From the NCBI RefSeq assembly GCF_028368855.1, contig NZ_JAQNCY010000001.1, forward strand, positions 1 to 64,000: 64,000 bases of DNA, written 5' to 3'. The position numbers and the translations under genes are program-made. Below the pieces are notes generated by a model. That model was not told where the DNA came from and ran no database searches. It worked only from the letters and a program-made list of their open reading frames with translations. This document shows, in pieces, positions 33,293 through 41,894 of this stretch. The DNA comes from Leisingera sp. SS27. Lineage in GTDB: Bacteria; Pseudomonadota; Alphaproteobacteria; Rhodobacterales; Rhodobacteraceae. Positions within the stretch are counted from its first letter, which is position 1, and every line of letters begins with the position of its first letter.

Positions 33293-36200
33293 ATGAGCAC
33301 GCGTCTTGCCAAACACGGCCGGCTGATCGACCGCTCCAAACAGATCGCCTTCACCTTCAACGGCAAATCCATGCAGGGTTTTGCCGGCGATACCCTGGCG
33401 TCCGCTCTGCTGGCCAACGGCCAGGTGATGATGGGCCGCTCGTTCAAATACCACCGCCCGCGCGGCGTCGTGGCATCGGGTTCGGAAGAGCCCAATGCGC
33501 TGATGCAGCTGGGTGTGGGCGACCGTTACGAGCCGAACCAGCGCGCCACCACCACCGAGCTGTTCTCGGGCCTGACCGCGCAGTCGCAGAACCACTGGCC
33601 GAGCCTGGAGTTCGACGTTCTGGCGGTGAACAACAAGCTGTCGCGTTTCCTGACCGCCGGCTTCTACTACAAGATGTTCATCCACCCGCGTCCGCTGTGG
33701 AAACACGTGTATGAGCCGATCATCCGGAAGTCCGCAGGTCTGGGCGCAGCTCCCGACAAGGAACTGAAGGACGCCGACACCTACGAGCATTTCTACTTCT
33801 TTGCAGATGTGCTTGTCATCGGCGGCGGTGTTGCCGGCCTGCAGGCAGCCAAGGCGGCTGCTGCATCGGGTGCCAAGGTTCTGGTGCTGGAGCAGAACAA
33901 CTTCTGGGGCGGCCGCGCACCGGTCGACGGCGGCACCATCGACGGTGAAGCGCCCGAGGCCTGGATCGAAAAGACCCTGGCCGAGCTGCGCGGTATGGAC
34001 AACGTCACCCTGCGCGACCGCTGCATGGGCTCCGGTGTTTATGACCACGGCTATGCCCTGGGCTATGAGCGCCTGACCGACCACGCACCGGGCCAGGGCG
34101 GACCGCGCCACCGTCTGTGGCGGATCCGTGCCTCCCAGATCGTCACCGCAACCGGTGCCATCGAACGTCCGCTGTCTTTTGCCGGCAACGATGTTCCCGG
34201 CGTGATGCTGGCGGCCTCGATGCGCGACTATGTGGTGAACTGGGGCATCAACCCGGGCCAGAAGGTCGTGGTTGCCACCAACAACGACGACGCCTACCGT
34301 ACCGCTCTGGTGCTGCATGATGCAGGCGTCGAAGTGGTCCGCGTGGTCGACACACGCGAAACCGGCGGCGGCGCGCTGATGGAAGCGGTCCGCGAAAAGG
34401 GTATCCGGGTCGAACTGGGCCGGGCCATCGCCAAGGTGAAGGACGGCAAATGCGTGACCGAGGTTGCCATCTGCGCCCAGAACGGTGAAGGCGGCGCGCG
34501 CGAGACCGTGCAGGCTGACGCGGTTGCCATGTCCGGCGGCTGGTCGCCGGTGGTCCACCTGTGGTCCCACTGCGGCGGCAAGCTGATCTGGGACGAGGTG
34601 AACGCCAACTTCCGCCCCGATGCCTCCCGTCCGCCGCTGGGCGACAATGGCCAAGGCTTTGTGGTTCCGGCAGGTGCCGCAAACGGTGAGTTCGGCTTGG
34701 GTGCGCTGCTGGAAGACGCAGCTGCTGCTGGTGTGAAAGCAGCCGAAGCGGCTGGCTTCCCGGCGAAATCCGTTGCGGCTGCCAAGGGCGAGTCCGAGGC
34801 GGAAGCGCAGATGGAAGCGGTCTGGCTGATGCCTGCCAAAGCCGACATCAAGCTGCGCATGAAGTCCTGGCTGGACTATCAGAACGACGTCAAAGTGTCG
34901 GACGTGCAGCTGGCTGCCCGCGAAGGCTACGAAAGCGTCGAGCACACCAAGCGTTACACCACGCTGGGTATGGCCACCGACCAGGGCAAGCTTTCGAACA
35001 TCAACGGCCTGGCCATTCTGGCCGACAGCCTGAACTCGGAAATCCCGCAGGTGGGCACCACAACCTTCCGTCCGCCGTACCACCCGATCTCGCTGGGCGC
35101 GATTGCAGGTGAGGCACGGGCCGAGATCTTCCAGCCGGTGCGCAAGACACCGATTGCCGACTGGCTGGACAAGAACGGCGCGGATTGGGAACCGGTTGGC
35201 CAGTGGCGCCGCCCGTTTGCCATCACCAAACCGGGCGAGGACCGTCATGCCGCGGTGAACCGCGAGGTGAAGAACACCCGCGAGAACCTGGGCCTGCTGG
35301 ACGCCTCGACCCTGGGCAAGCTGGTGGTCAAAGGCCCCGATGCCGGCAAGTTCCTGGACATGATGTACACCAACATGATGTCCACGCTGAAGGTCGGCAA
35401 ATGCCGCTATGGCCTGATGTGCACAGAGAACGGCTTCCTGATGGACGACGGCGTGGTTGCGCGCATCGACGAGGACACCTTCCTGTGCCACACCACCACC
35501 GGCGGCGCCGAGCGCATCCACGGTTGGATGGAAGAGTGGCTGCAGACCGAATGGTGGGACATGAAGGTCTATGTCGCCAACGTGACCGAGCAGTACGCCC
35601 AGATCGCCGTTGTCGGCCCCAACGCCCGCAAGGTGCTGGAGAAGCTGAACGCGGCAGCTGGCGGCGGCATGGATGTCTCGAAAGAGGCGCTGCCGTTCAT
35701 GGAATGGCGCGACGGCAAGATCGGCGAATTCGACGCCCGGGCTTACCGGATCTCCTTCTCGGGCGAGCTGTCCTACGAGATCGCGGTTGCGGCCTCAGAA
35801 GGTCAGGCATTCTGGGATGCGCTGATGGAGGCAGGCAAGGAATTCGGCGTCATGCCTTACGGCACCGAGACCCTGCACATCCTGCGGGCCGAGAAGGGCT
35901 TCATCATGATCGGTGATGAAACCGATGGCACCGTGATCCCGCAGGATCTGGGGCTGCACTGGGCACTGTCGAAGAAGAAGGAAGACTATCTGGGCAAACG
36001 CGCGCAGCAGCGTTCGCACATGGTTGATCCGGAGCGCTGGCAGCTGGTTGGCCTGGAAACCGTCGACGGTTCGGTGCTGCCCGACGGCGCCTATGCACTG
36101 GGTGAAGGCGTCAACGCCAACGGTCAGCGCAACATGATCGGCCGGGTGACCTCGACCTACCACTCCGCGACCCTGGGCCGCGGAATCGCAATGGGCCTGG

Positions 36201-36325
36201 TCAAGCACGGTCCCAAGCGCATGGGCGAAGTGATCGAGTTCCCGGGCACTGACGGCAAGACCTACAAAGCCAAGATCGTTGATCCGGTCTTCTACGATAA
36301 GGATGGAGAGAAGCAGAATGTCTAA
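33293..36325 (+). CDS. soxA: Sarcosine oxidase subunit alpha
   Basis: 1010 aa, full length. Domains: an N-terminal Fer2-like domain (about 15-100, with GRSFKYHRPRGV), an NAD-binding Rossmann region starting near residue 173 (VLVIGGGVAGLQAAKAA), a second nucleotide-binding segment, and a C-terminal GcvT-like aminomethyltransferase domain (from about 620) that binds tetrahydrofolate and converts formaldehyde to methylene-THF. The stop overlaps soxG by 8 bp. A large antisense frame exists here but is a codon-bias shadow. Confidence 0.97.
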   Translation: MSTRLAKHGRLIDRSKQIAFTFNGKSMQGFAGDTLASALLANGQVMMGRSFKYHRPRGVVASGSEEPNALMQLGVGDRYEPNQRATTTELFSGLTAQSQNHWPSLEFDVLAVNNKLSRFLTAGFYYKMFIHPRPLWKHVYEPIIRKSAGLGAAPDKELKDADTYEHFYFFADVLVIGGGVAGLQAAKAAAASGAKVLVLEQNNFWGGRAPVDGGTIDGEAPEAWIEKTLAELRGMDNVTLRDRCMGSGVYDHGYALGYERLTDHAPGQGGPRHRLWRIRASQIVTATGAIERPLSFAGNDVPGVMLAASMRDYVVNWGINPGQKVVVATNNDDAYRTALVLHDAGVEVVRVVDTRETGGGALMEAVREKGIRVELGRAIAKVKDGKCVTEVAICAQNGEGGARETVQADAVAMSGGWSPVVHLWSHCGGKLIWDEVNANFRPDASRPPLGDNGQGFVVPAGAANGEFGLGALLEDAAAAGVKAAEAAGFPAKSVAAAKGESEAEAQMEAVWLMPAKADIKLRMKSWLDYQNDVKVSDVQLAAREGYESVEHTKRYTTLGMATDQGKLSNINGLAILADSLNSEIPQVGTTTFRPPYHPISLGAIAGEARAEIFQPVRKTPIADWLDKNGADWEPVGQWRRPFAITKPGEDRHAAVNREVKNTRENLGLLDASTLGKLVVKGPDAGKFLDMMYTNMMSTLKVGKCRYGLMCTENGFLMDDGVVARIDEDTFLCHTTTGGAERIHGWMEEWLQTEWWDMKVYVANVTEQYAQIAVVGPNARKVLEKLNAAAGGGMDVSKEALPFMEWRDGKIGEFDARAYRISFSGELSYEIAVAASEGQAFWDALMEAGKEFGVMPYGTETLHILRAEKGFIMIGDETDGTVIPQDLGLHWALSKKKEDYLGKRAQQRSHMVDPERWQLVGLETVDGSVLPDGAYALGEGVNANGQRNMIGRVTSTYHSATLGRGIAMGLVKHGPKRMGEVIEFPGTDGKTYKAKIVDPVFYDKDGEKQNV

Positions 36326-36884
36326 GGCTGTTTCCGTACTGAACGGCGCCCGTTTCTCGGGTCTAGCCACCGTCGAGGATGCCGGTCTGCAGGGCATGAT
36401 CACCCTGCGCGGCGATCTGGGGTCCAAAGCGCTGAAGGCGGCTGTAAAAGCCGCCACCGGCGCCGGGGTTCCGGCACAGGGTTCCATCTCGGTTGCCGAA
36501 AACGGCGCCGCTGCGTGGATGTCTCCGGACGAGCTGCTGCTGCTGGTGCCTTATGAGGACGCTGTCGCCAAGACCGCGGAGGTGGCCGAGGCGCTGAAGG
36601 GCGAGCATGCGCTGGCAGTGAACGTCTCCGACGCCCGGGCCTTCTTCCGGCTGTCGGGCGAGGGCGCGCGCGAGGTACTGGGCAAGGTGAGCCCGGTGGA
36701 CTTTGATGCCGCGGCCTTCAAACCGGGCCAGTTCCGCCGCTCGCGCCTGGCACAGGTGGCTGGCGCCTTCTGGTTGAACGAAGACGGCAGCTTCTACATC
36801 GTCTGCTTCCGCTCGGTTGGTGAATATGTGTTCAAACTGCTGAGCGCAGGGGCGCATCCTCAAAGTAAAGTGGGTGTTTACTAA
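36318..36884 (+). CDS. soxG: Sarcosine oxidase subunit gamma
   Basis: 188 aa from the ATG overlapping soxA; an earlier in-frame start would overlap soxA by 47 bp. It is GcvT-like without catalytic residues, with WMSPDELLLLVPYED, VSDARAFFRLSGEGAREVL and a final YIVCFRSVGEYVFKLL. The smallest flavin-free structural subunit after delta, it completes the heterotetramer. A strong terminator follows, so soxBDAG is the full unit; folD, purU or glyA are not attached. Confidence 0.95.
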   Translation: MSKAVSVLNGARFSGLATVEDAGLQGMITLRGDLGSKALKAAVKAATGAGVPAQGSISVAENGAAAWMSPDELLLLVPYEDAVAKTAEVAEALKGEHALAVNVSDARAFFRLSGEGAREVLGKVSPVDFDAAAFKPGQFRRSRLAQVAGAFWLNEDGSFYIVCFRSVGEYVFKLLSAGAHPQSKVGVY

Positions 36885-36928
36885 AATTCTCACTCGCTTT
36901 CTGCTTGTGACGCCTTTGCGCGTCATTT

Positions 36929-36965
36929 ACGGTGCCCTGGAGACCTTCCAGGGCACCGTTTTTTG
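36929..36965 (+). terminator. Rho-independent terminator of the sox operon
   Basis: A stem of about 13 bp (ACGGTGCCCTGGA pairing with TCCAGGGCACCGT) closed by a short loop is followed by a T-run, 45 bp after the soxG stop. Confidence 0.9.
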
Positions 36966-37070
36966 TGGTGGCAGATCCAGGATGGTGTCTGTTGCAGGTA
37001 TTGCAAACGGTTGAATTAAGGCCGTTTCCGAGAGGGGGACGGTGCGTGACGATGTTGCTGGGAGCGCCCC

Positions 37071-37505
37071 ATGGTTCCGCTGAAATGCAGTGTCTTAATA
37101 CTGGTCTTCACGCTTGCCGGGGCTGGTGTCATCGCAGGGCCGCGTTTCCAGTGCAGCTTGAAGCCTATATCGGGAAATGCGTGGATTCCCCGCGAGGTGA
37201 GCTTTCATTTCTCCGATGATTTCAAAACGGCCGAGATTAAAGATCTGGCTTTTGGCGTGCCGGTCACAGCCAGGATTGAGCGCCATAGTGAAACCTCTTT
37301 TGCGTTGAACTGGGCATTGCCGAAGCTGGCCGTAGCCGCAAATGCGGGGCTGCCGGGCCCGCGCTTCCGGGCTGTTCTGAATACCTCAAACCTGAAGATG
37401 AGCATTCAGGCAGTAAGGAAAGACAAGGACGGTGTACTGCCGCGCGGCAGCGGCCACTGCCAAGTGGATCAAAGCTTGTCTCTGCTGGCGCAGAGTGAAG
37501 GCTGA
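37071..37505 (+). CDS. Secreted hypothetical protein, first of three tandem paralogues
   Basis: 144 aa with a signal peptide (VPLKCSVLILVFTLAGAGVIA). The mature part starts with RFQCSLKP and ends with RGSGHCQVDQ, placing one Cys near each end, and contains FRAVLNTSNLKMSIQAV. The next two genes share the same outline (xC(S/E/K)(L/V/I)xP start, F/Y-x-A/V-V/E-L/F-D strand, GxC end), so the three are tandem duplicates. Probably periplasmic beta-rich proteins with one disulfide. Function unknown. Confidence 0.7.
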   Translation: MVPLKCSVLILVFTLAGAGVIAGPRFQCSLKPISGNAWIPREVSFHFSDDFKTAEIKDLAFGVPVTARIERHSETSFALNWALPKLAVAANAGLPGPRFRAVLNTSNLKMSIQAVRKDKDGVLPRGSGHCQVDQSLSLLAQSEG

Positions 37506-37634
37506 TCAACAGGCCGCATTGAGCAGTGCGCTGACATTGCGCTATTTTCGAAGATTTTTTCTAACGCAGGATAACGCTTGCGACTCTTCGTTCCTGTTGC
37601 AATCAGCAGCGGGAAGAATTCGGAGAAATAGACT

Positions 37635-38051
37635 ATGAAACGTTTAGCCCTATACGCGATTACAGCCGCCATTAGCATTTCCGGCCAGATGGCTTTTGCC
37701 GAAACTGTCTATGACTGTGAAGTTAAGCCTGCCACCAACGACGGTGGCGTTGCCCCGCGTGTTATCGTGCTGCTTGACGAAAACGGCGCCGGCGCAATGG
37801 TCTATGACGCCTTTATTCACGAAGCTGAGGGTGAACCGGTCCCGGCCAAGATCAGTCCGCGGAATGCGCACGCCTATGATTTGTCGTGGCGAGTGGATGA
37901 AATCCCGCTGCGGAACCGGGTCAGCACGACCGTTGGGCATTTTTCTGCTGTTCTGGACAAAAAGAAAAACACGCTTTCCGTGAGAGCAACATTTGCCGGT
38001 TTTGAAAACCTGTCGCGCGGCCGGGGCAAGTGCAAGGTCAAGACGGGTTAA
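37635..38051 (+). CDS. Secreted hypothetical protein, second of three tandem paralogues
   Basis: 138 aa with a signal peptide ending ...GQMAFAE. The mature protein begins ETVYDCEVKPAT and ends RGRGKCKVKTG; FSAVLDKKKNTLSVRATFAGF corresponds to strands in both neighbours. A single Cys pair remains. Same direction as its paralogues, with gaps of about 130 and 60 bp. Function unknown, exported to the periplasm by prediction. Confidence 0.75.
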   Translation: MKRLALYAITAAISISGQMAFAETVYDCEVKPATNDGGVAPRVIVLLDENGAGAMVYDAFIHEAEGEPVPAKISPRNAHAYDLSWRVDEIPLRNRVSTTVGHFSAVLDKKKNTLSVRATFAGFENLSRGRGKCKVKTG

Positions 38052-38108
38052 TGCCCGTGACCAATGGCCACTCCGGCTGAAGGCTGGAAATTGAAGGATA
38101 TCTCAAAA

Positions 38109-38552
38109 GTGAAAAAGACAATTTGCGTGCTTGCAAGTTCCGCCGCGTTTTTCTCTGCTGAAATGGCACGCGCTGACACTTCGCCGGCCTCAGCATACTA
38201 TTGTAAGATCGTGCCTTACGGAGGCGGAAAACCCTCTTCTGAAGGAGGCGGCGGATGGATACCGGATACCACTTCATTTGAATTTTCAGACGGCTGGAAA
38301 AGGGTGAAAGTGGAGAACTACATAGTTGAGGCATCCGCAGAAGGCGCAGCGCAAGCTGAAGTCAGGCAGCTCAAAAACGGGCTGGTTAAGTTTAAGTGGC
38401 GTTCGAGCCTGCCGACGACCCTGGATATTCCGACACCGGTTGGCTACCGGGTTGAATTCGATCCGGAGAAACTCACCGGCAGGATGCGGGCCACCGTGGC
38501 AGCGGGATACAGGTCCAGGATTGGCGGCATTATGAGTTGCAAAAAATCCTAG
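38109..38552 (+). CDS. Secreted hypothetical protein, third of three tandem paralogues
   Basis: 147 aa from GTG 38109, with AAGGA about 9 nt upstream; this start gives a proper signal peptide (VKKTICVLASSAAFFSAEMARA), while the ORF's first possible start, GTG at 38064, would bury it. The mature start ASAYYCKIVPYG and end GGIMSCKKS match the Cys pattern of the two upstream genes, and YRVEFDPEKLTGRMRATV aligns with their FSAVLDKKKNTLSVRATF strand. A Gly-rich insert follows the first Cys. Function unknown. Confidence 0.7.
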   Translation: MKKTICVLASSAAFFSAEMARADTSPASAYYCKIVPYGGGKPSSEGGGGWIPDTTSFEFSDGWKRVKVENYIVEASAEGAAQAEVRQLKNGLVKFKWRSSLPTTLDIPTPVGYRVEFDPEKLTGRMRATVAAGYRSRIGGIMSCKKS

Positions 38553-38763
38553 GCAGATGCGGGTCGATCAGGCTGCTGGAAGCGAATTTGAAGAAGCCAT
38601 CGGCCGTCAGAGGCCGGGCTCCGGCAGCCGGCATATGTCCATTCGTTGTTACCAGAAATGCACATAGACCTTGCGGGGAATCTACCCCTAAGCTCTTGAC
38701 CTGATAGCGCCCGCACCGCATGTATCTGCGCAGGAACGCAAACATATTTCACAGGGGGCCCAA

Positions 38764-39363
38764 ATGGCTTTTGAACTTCCCGATCTTCCTTATGCACACG
38801 ACGCTCTGGCTGCCAAAGGCATGTCGGCGGAAACCCTGGAATACCACCATGACCTGCACCACAAGGCCTATGTCGACAACGGCAACAAGCTGATTGCCGG
38901 CACCGAATGGGACGGCAAGTCGCTGGAAGAGATCATTGCCGGCACCTACGACGCCGGTGCCGTTGCCCAAAACGGCATCTTCAACAATATTTCGCAACTG
39001 TGGAACCACAACCAGTTCTGGGAAATGATGGGTCCGGGCGAAAGCAAAATGCCGGGCGAACTGGAAAAAGCACTGGTTGAATCCTTTGGCTCGGTCGATG
39101 AGTTCAAGTCGCAGTTCTCCGCTGCGGGCGCAGGCCAGTTCGGCTCCGGCTGGGCGTGGCTGGTCAAGAACGCCGACGGCTCGCTGGCGGTGACCAAGAC
39201 CGAAAACGGCGTCAACCCGCTGTGCTTCAACCAGACCGCGCTGCTGGGCTGCGACGTGTGGGAGCACTCCTACTACATCGACTTCCGCAACAAGCGTCCG
39301 GCTTACCTGTCGAACTTCCTCGACAACCTAGTGAACTGGGAAAACGTCGCCTCGCGCATGTGA
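38764..39363 (+). CDS. sodB: Superoxide dismutase [Fe]
   Basis: 199 aa. Metal ligands His28 (EYHHDLH), His82 (WNHNQFW), Asp164 and His168 (CDVWEHSYY) are present. Gln78 in NNISQLWNH marks the Fe-type, as opposed to the Mn-type with a C-terminal Gln. It dismutates superoxide in the cytoplasm. A GGGGG box lies 5 nt before the ATG. Monocistronic or read with the phosphoesterase 4 bp downstream. Confidence 0.97.
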   Translation: MAFELPDLPYAHDALAAKGMSAETLEYHHDLHHKAYVDNGNKLIAGTEWDGKSLEEIIAGTYDAGAVAQNGIFNNISQLWNHNQFWEMMGPGESKMPGELEKALVESFGSVDEFKSQFSAAGAGQFGSGWAWLVKNADGSLAVTKTENGVNPLCFNQTALLGCDVWEHSYYIDFRNKRPAYLSNFLDNLVNWENVASRM

Positions 39364-39367
39364 TCGC

Positions 39368-40246
39368 ATGACGCGGAGGAGCTTTCTCCGGGGCCTGCTG
39401 GCGGTGACGCTGGCAGGCCTTTTTACTGCTCTCTACGGGTTTTTCATTGAGCCTGCGCTGCGGCTGCGTGTCAGGAGGTGGAAGATCCGGAGGGAGGACT
39501 GGACTGCACCGCCGCTGCGCATTGCAGTGATAGCGGATCTTCATGCTGGCGAGCCCTGGGTGGGTGAGCGCCGTGTCCGGCAGGTTGTCCGGAGGGTGAA
39601 TGCGGTCAATGCAGATCTGGTGCTGCTGCTGGGGGACTATGCGGCGGGGCACAGGTTCGTTACCAAACCGGTGAAGATCGCGGAAGTGGCGCCAATACTC
39701 GCGGAATGCCGGGCCAGGCACGGGGTTTTTGCTGTTCTGGGCAACCATGACTGGTGGGATGATCTTGCTGCGCAGAAACGGGGTGGAGGTCCGAACCTCT
39801 ATGCCAAGGCACTTGAAACTGCGGGCATCAGCGTGCTGTCCAATCAGGCACTGCGGCTCGACGAGGCGGGCATTTGGCTCGCCGGGCTGGAAGATCAGCT
39901 CGCAATCCGCCGCAACGGCCGCTGGAACGGTCTTGATGACCTGCCGGGCACGCTGGCGCAGGTCACGGACGGTGCGCCAGTGGTGCTGATGGCACATGAG
40001 CCGGACATTTTTCCAAAGGTGCCCGCGCGCGTAGCCCTGACGCTGTCCGGACATACCCATGGCGGCCAGGTCCGGCTGTTCGGCTGGTCGCCGGTGGTGC
40101 CGTCAAGATTCGGCAACCGCTACGCCTACGGCCGCGTTCGGGAACAGGGTCGTGATCTGGTTGTCTCCGGGGGGATCGGCTGTTCGATTCTGCCGGTGCG
40201 CTTTGGATCTGTGCCGGAAGTTACGGTTATTGAAGTATCCTCTTGA
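39368..40246 (+). CDS. Membrane-anchored metallophosphoesterase (YaeI-like)
   Basis: 292 aa. An N-terminal TRRSFLRGLL stretch leads into a hydrophobic helix (Tat-like signal or membrane anchor). The calcineurin-type motifs follow in order: IADLHAG, LLGDYAAG, LGNHDWW, MAHEPD and SGHTHGGQ, so the two-metal site is complete. YaeI-type relatives cleave lipid or nucleotide phosphoesters at the inner membrane; the substrate here is unknown. The start lies 4 bp after sodB. A terminator follows. Confidence 0.9.
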   Translation: MTRRSFLRGLLAVTLAGLFTALYGFFIEPALRLRVRRWKIRREDWTAPPLRIAVIADLHAGEPWVGERRVRQVVRRVNAVNADLVLLLGDYAAGHRFVTKPVKIAEVAPILAECRARHGVFAVLGNHDWWDDLAAQKRGGGPNLYAKALETAGISVLSNQALRLDEAGIWLAGLEDQLAIRRNGRWNGLDDLPGTLAQVTDGAPVVLMAHEPDIFPKVPARVALTLSGHTHGGQVRLFGWSPVVPSRFGNRYAYGRVREQGRDLVVSGGIGCSILPVRFGSVPEVTVIEVSS

Positions 40247-40288
40247 AAGGCTTGCAGCTGCGGGGGAAGGCAGGATACGGATTGCCTG

Positions 40289-40320
40289 CGCCCGGCTTTA
40301 AAACGGGCGTTTCGTGTTTT
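40289..40320 (+). terminator. Probable terminator after the phosphoesterase
   Basis: CGCCCG (40289-40294) pairs with CGGGCG (40304-40309) around a 9-nt loop and is followed by TTTCGTGTTTT. The stem is short. Confidence 0.5.
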
Positions 40321-40370
40321 GGGAAAAGCCCCGTGCGGTATACGCACCCGGCTGAAGCAGATGAGGGGCA

Positions 40371-41282
40371 ATGACCGAGGCAGGCAAAGGTATTCTGGCT
40401 ATGATTGCCTCCTGTACCGTTTGGGGGCTTTCGGGCATCTATTACAAGGCGCTGTCGCATGTGCCGCCGGAGCAGGTTCTGTCGCACCGGGCGCTGTGGT
40501 CCTTTGTGTTTTTTGCCATCGTGCTGCTGTGCCAGGGCCGCATCGCCGAGCTGGCGGCGGCGCTGTCCACCCGCCGCAGCGCGCTCTTACTGGCGTTTGC
40601 CTCGGCGATGATTTCGCTTAACTGGTTCATCTTCATCTCGGCTGTGCAGCTGGGCTATGCGACTGAGGCAAGCCTTGGCTATTACGTCTTTCCGCTGCTG
40701 AGCGTGCTGCTGGGTTGGCTCGCCTTCGGCGAGCGGCTGGCACCGGCGCAAGGGGTGGCGGTATGCCTGGCAGGCCTTGCGGTCGCCGTGCTGTCGTTCG
40801 GGCTGGGGGCCGCGCCCTGGATTCCTCTGGCGTTGAGCTTCAGTTTCACGCTTTACGGTGTTGTAAAGAAACAATTGCCGCTGGGGCCGGTGGTTTCCGT
40901 CACGGCCGAAGTTGCGCTGCTGTTGCCGGTTGCGCTGACAATCATTTGGATGACCGGCGGCGCTGGTTTCCTGGGCGGCGCTGGTGATGCAATGATGCTG
41001 ATGTTTTCCGGCATCCTGACCGGGCTTCCGCTGATCCTGTTCGCCTACGCCGCCCGCAGGGTGCGGCTGGGCACCGTGGGTGTGCTGCAATACTTGAACC
41101 CGACGCTGCAGTTCCTGGTTGCGGTGCTAGTCTTTGCCGAACCTTTCACACCCTGGCACGGAACCGCTTTTGCGCTGATCTGGAGCGCTGTTGCGGTGTT
41201 TTCGGTCTCGGCGCTGCGTCAGGAGCGGGCATCGCGCAGGGCGGCGATGGCGGCCACAGGCGTGTCGGCCCAGATCAGGTAA
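40371..41282 (+). CDS. rarD: EamA-family transporter RarD
   Basis: 303 aa with ten hydrophobic segments. RarD traits: WGLSGIYYKAL near the start, VLSHRALWSF, NWFIFISAVQLGYATEASLGYY and a second EamA half with VLQYLNPTLQFLVAVLVF. Drug/metabolite-transporter superfamily, inner membrane; chloramphenicol-related in name only, substrate unknown. GAGGGG lies 3 nt before the ATG. The last 64 bp overlap the convergent LOG-family gene. Confidence 0.93.
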   Translation: MTEAGKGILAMIASCTVWGLSGIYYKALSHVPPEQVLSHRALWSFVFFAIVLLCQGRIAELAAALSTRRSALLLAFASAMISLNWFIFISAVQLGYATEASLGYYVFPLLSVLLGWLAFGERLAPAQGVAVCLAGLAVAVLSFGLGAAPWIPLALSFSFTLYGVVKKQLPLGPVVSVTAEVALLLPVALTIIWMTGGAGFLGGAGDAMMLMFSGILTGLPLILFAYAARRVRLGTVGVLQYLNPTLQFLVAVLVFAEPFTPWHGTAFALIWSAVAVFSVSALRQERASRRAAMAATGVSAQIR

Positions 41283-41770
41283 TCCGCGGTTTCCTGGCTG
41301 GCAAAACCCTGGCTTACCACCTGGTCCAGCAGGTCGCGCAGCTTGTCCCAGTAGCCGCCGGTGTTCAGGATCACGATCGGTTTGGAGTGCAGGCCCAGCT
41401 GACGCCACGTGAGGGCCTCGAACAGCTCGTCCAGTGATCCGGCGCCGCCGGGCAGCACAACCACCGCGTCGGCGTTCCACAGCATCACCTTCTTGCGCTC
41501 ATGCATGGTCTCGGTCACCACATAGGTTGTGAGGTCGGTCTTACCGACCTCGCGCCGTTCCAGGTGGCCGGGGATCACGCCGAAGGTCTCTCCGCCGGCC
41601 TGCTGTGCCGCGCGGGCAACCTCGCCCATCAGGCCGACATCGCCGGCGCCATAGACCAGCCGCATGCCGTTTTCCGCCAGTGCGGTGCCGAATGCGCGGG
41701 CGGCTTCGGCATAGTCAGGCAGCAGCCCCGCGCGGGATCCGCAGTAGACGCAGACGGATTTGATGCTCAT
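41219..41770 (-). CDS. LOG-family protein (cytokinin riboside 5'-monophosphate phosphoribohydrolase type)
   Basis: 183 aa. Rossmann-type lysine-decarboxylase-like fold with VYCGSRAG at the start, RLVYGAGDVGLMGEVA and the signature PGGAGSLDELFEALTW. Enzymes of this family cleave nucleoside monophosphates to base and ribose phosphate. An AAAGG box precedes the ATG. The 3' end overlaps rarD tail to tail by 64 bp, so neither gene has a separate terminator there. Confidence 0.93.
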   Translation of the reverse strand: MSIKSVCVYCGSRAGLLPDYAEAARAFGTALAENGMRLVYGAGDVGLMGEVARAAQQAGGETFGVIPGHLERREVGKTDLTTYVVTETMHERKKVMLWNADAVVVLPGGAGSLDELFEALTWRQLGLHSKPIVILNTGGYWDKLRDLLDQVVSQGFASQETADYLIWADTPVAAIAALRDARS

Positions 41771-41894
41771 CGGCCAGCCTTTCCGTGGAATATCAAGGTG
41801 AAAACCAATTGGTGTTTTGACCCGTGATAGCGGGGTTGCTAGATTTCCTCAACTAAGCGGAAGGTCACATTCCGCAATTGCCGAAGGGAAAGAC

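Noticed and set aside
33029-35521. 830-aa minus-strand frame opposite soxA
   Set aside because: Open because of the strong codon bias of soxA; His/Val/Gln-rich with no domain.
31401-36884. sox genes as a sulfur-oxidation (thiosulfate) cluster
   Set aside because: Sequences match sarcosine oxidase beta, delta, alpha and gamma, not the unrelated SoxXYZABCD thiosulfate proteins.
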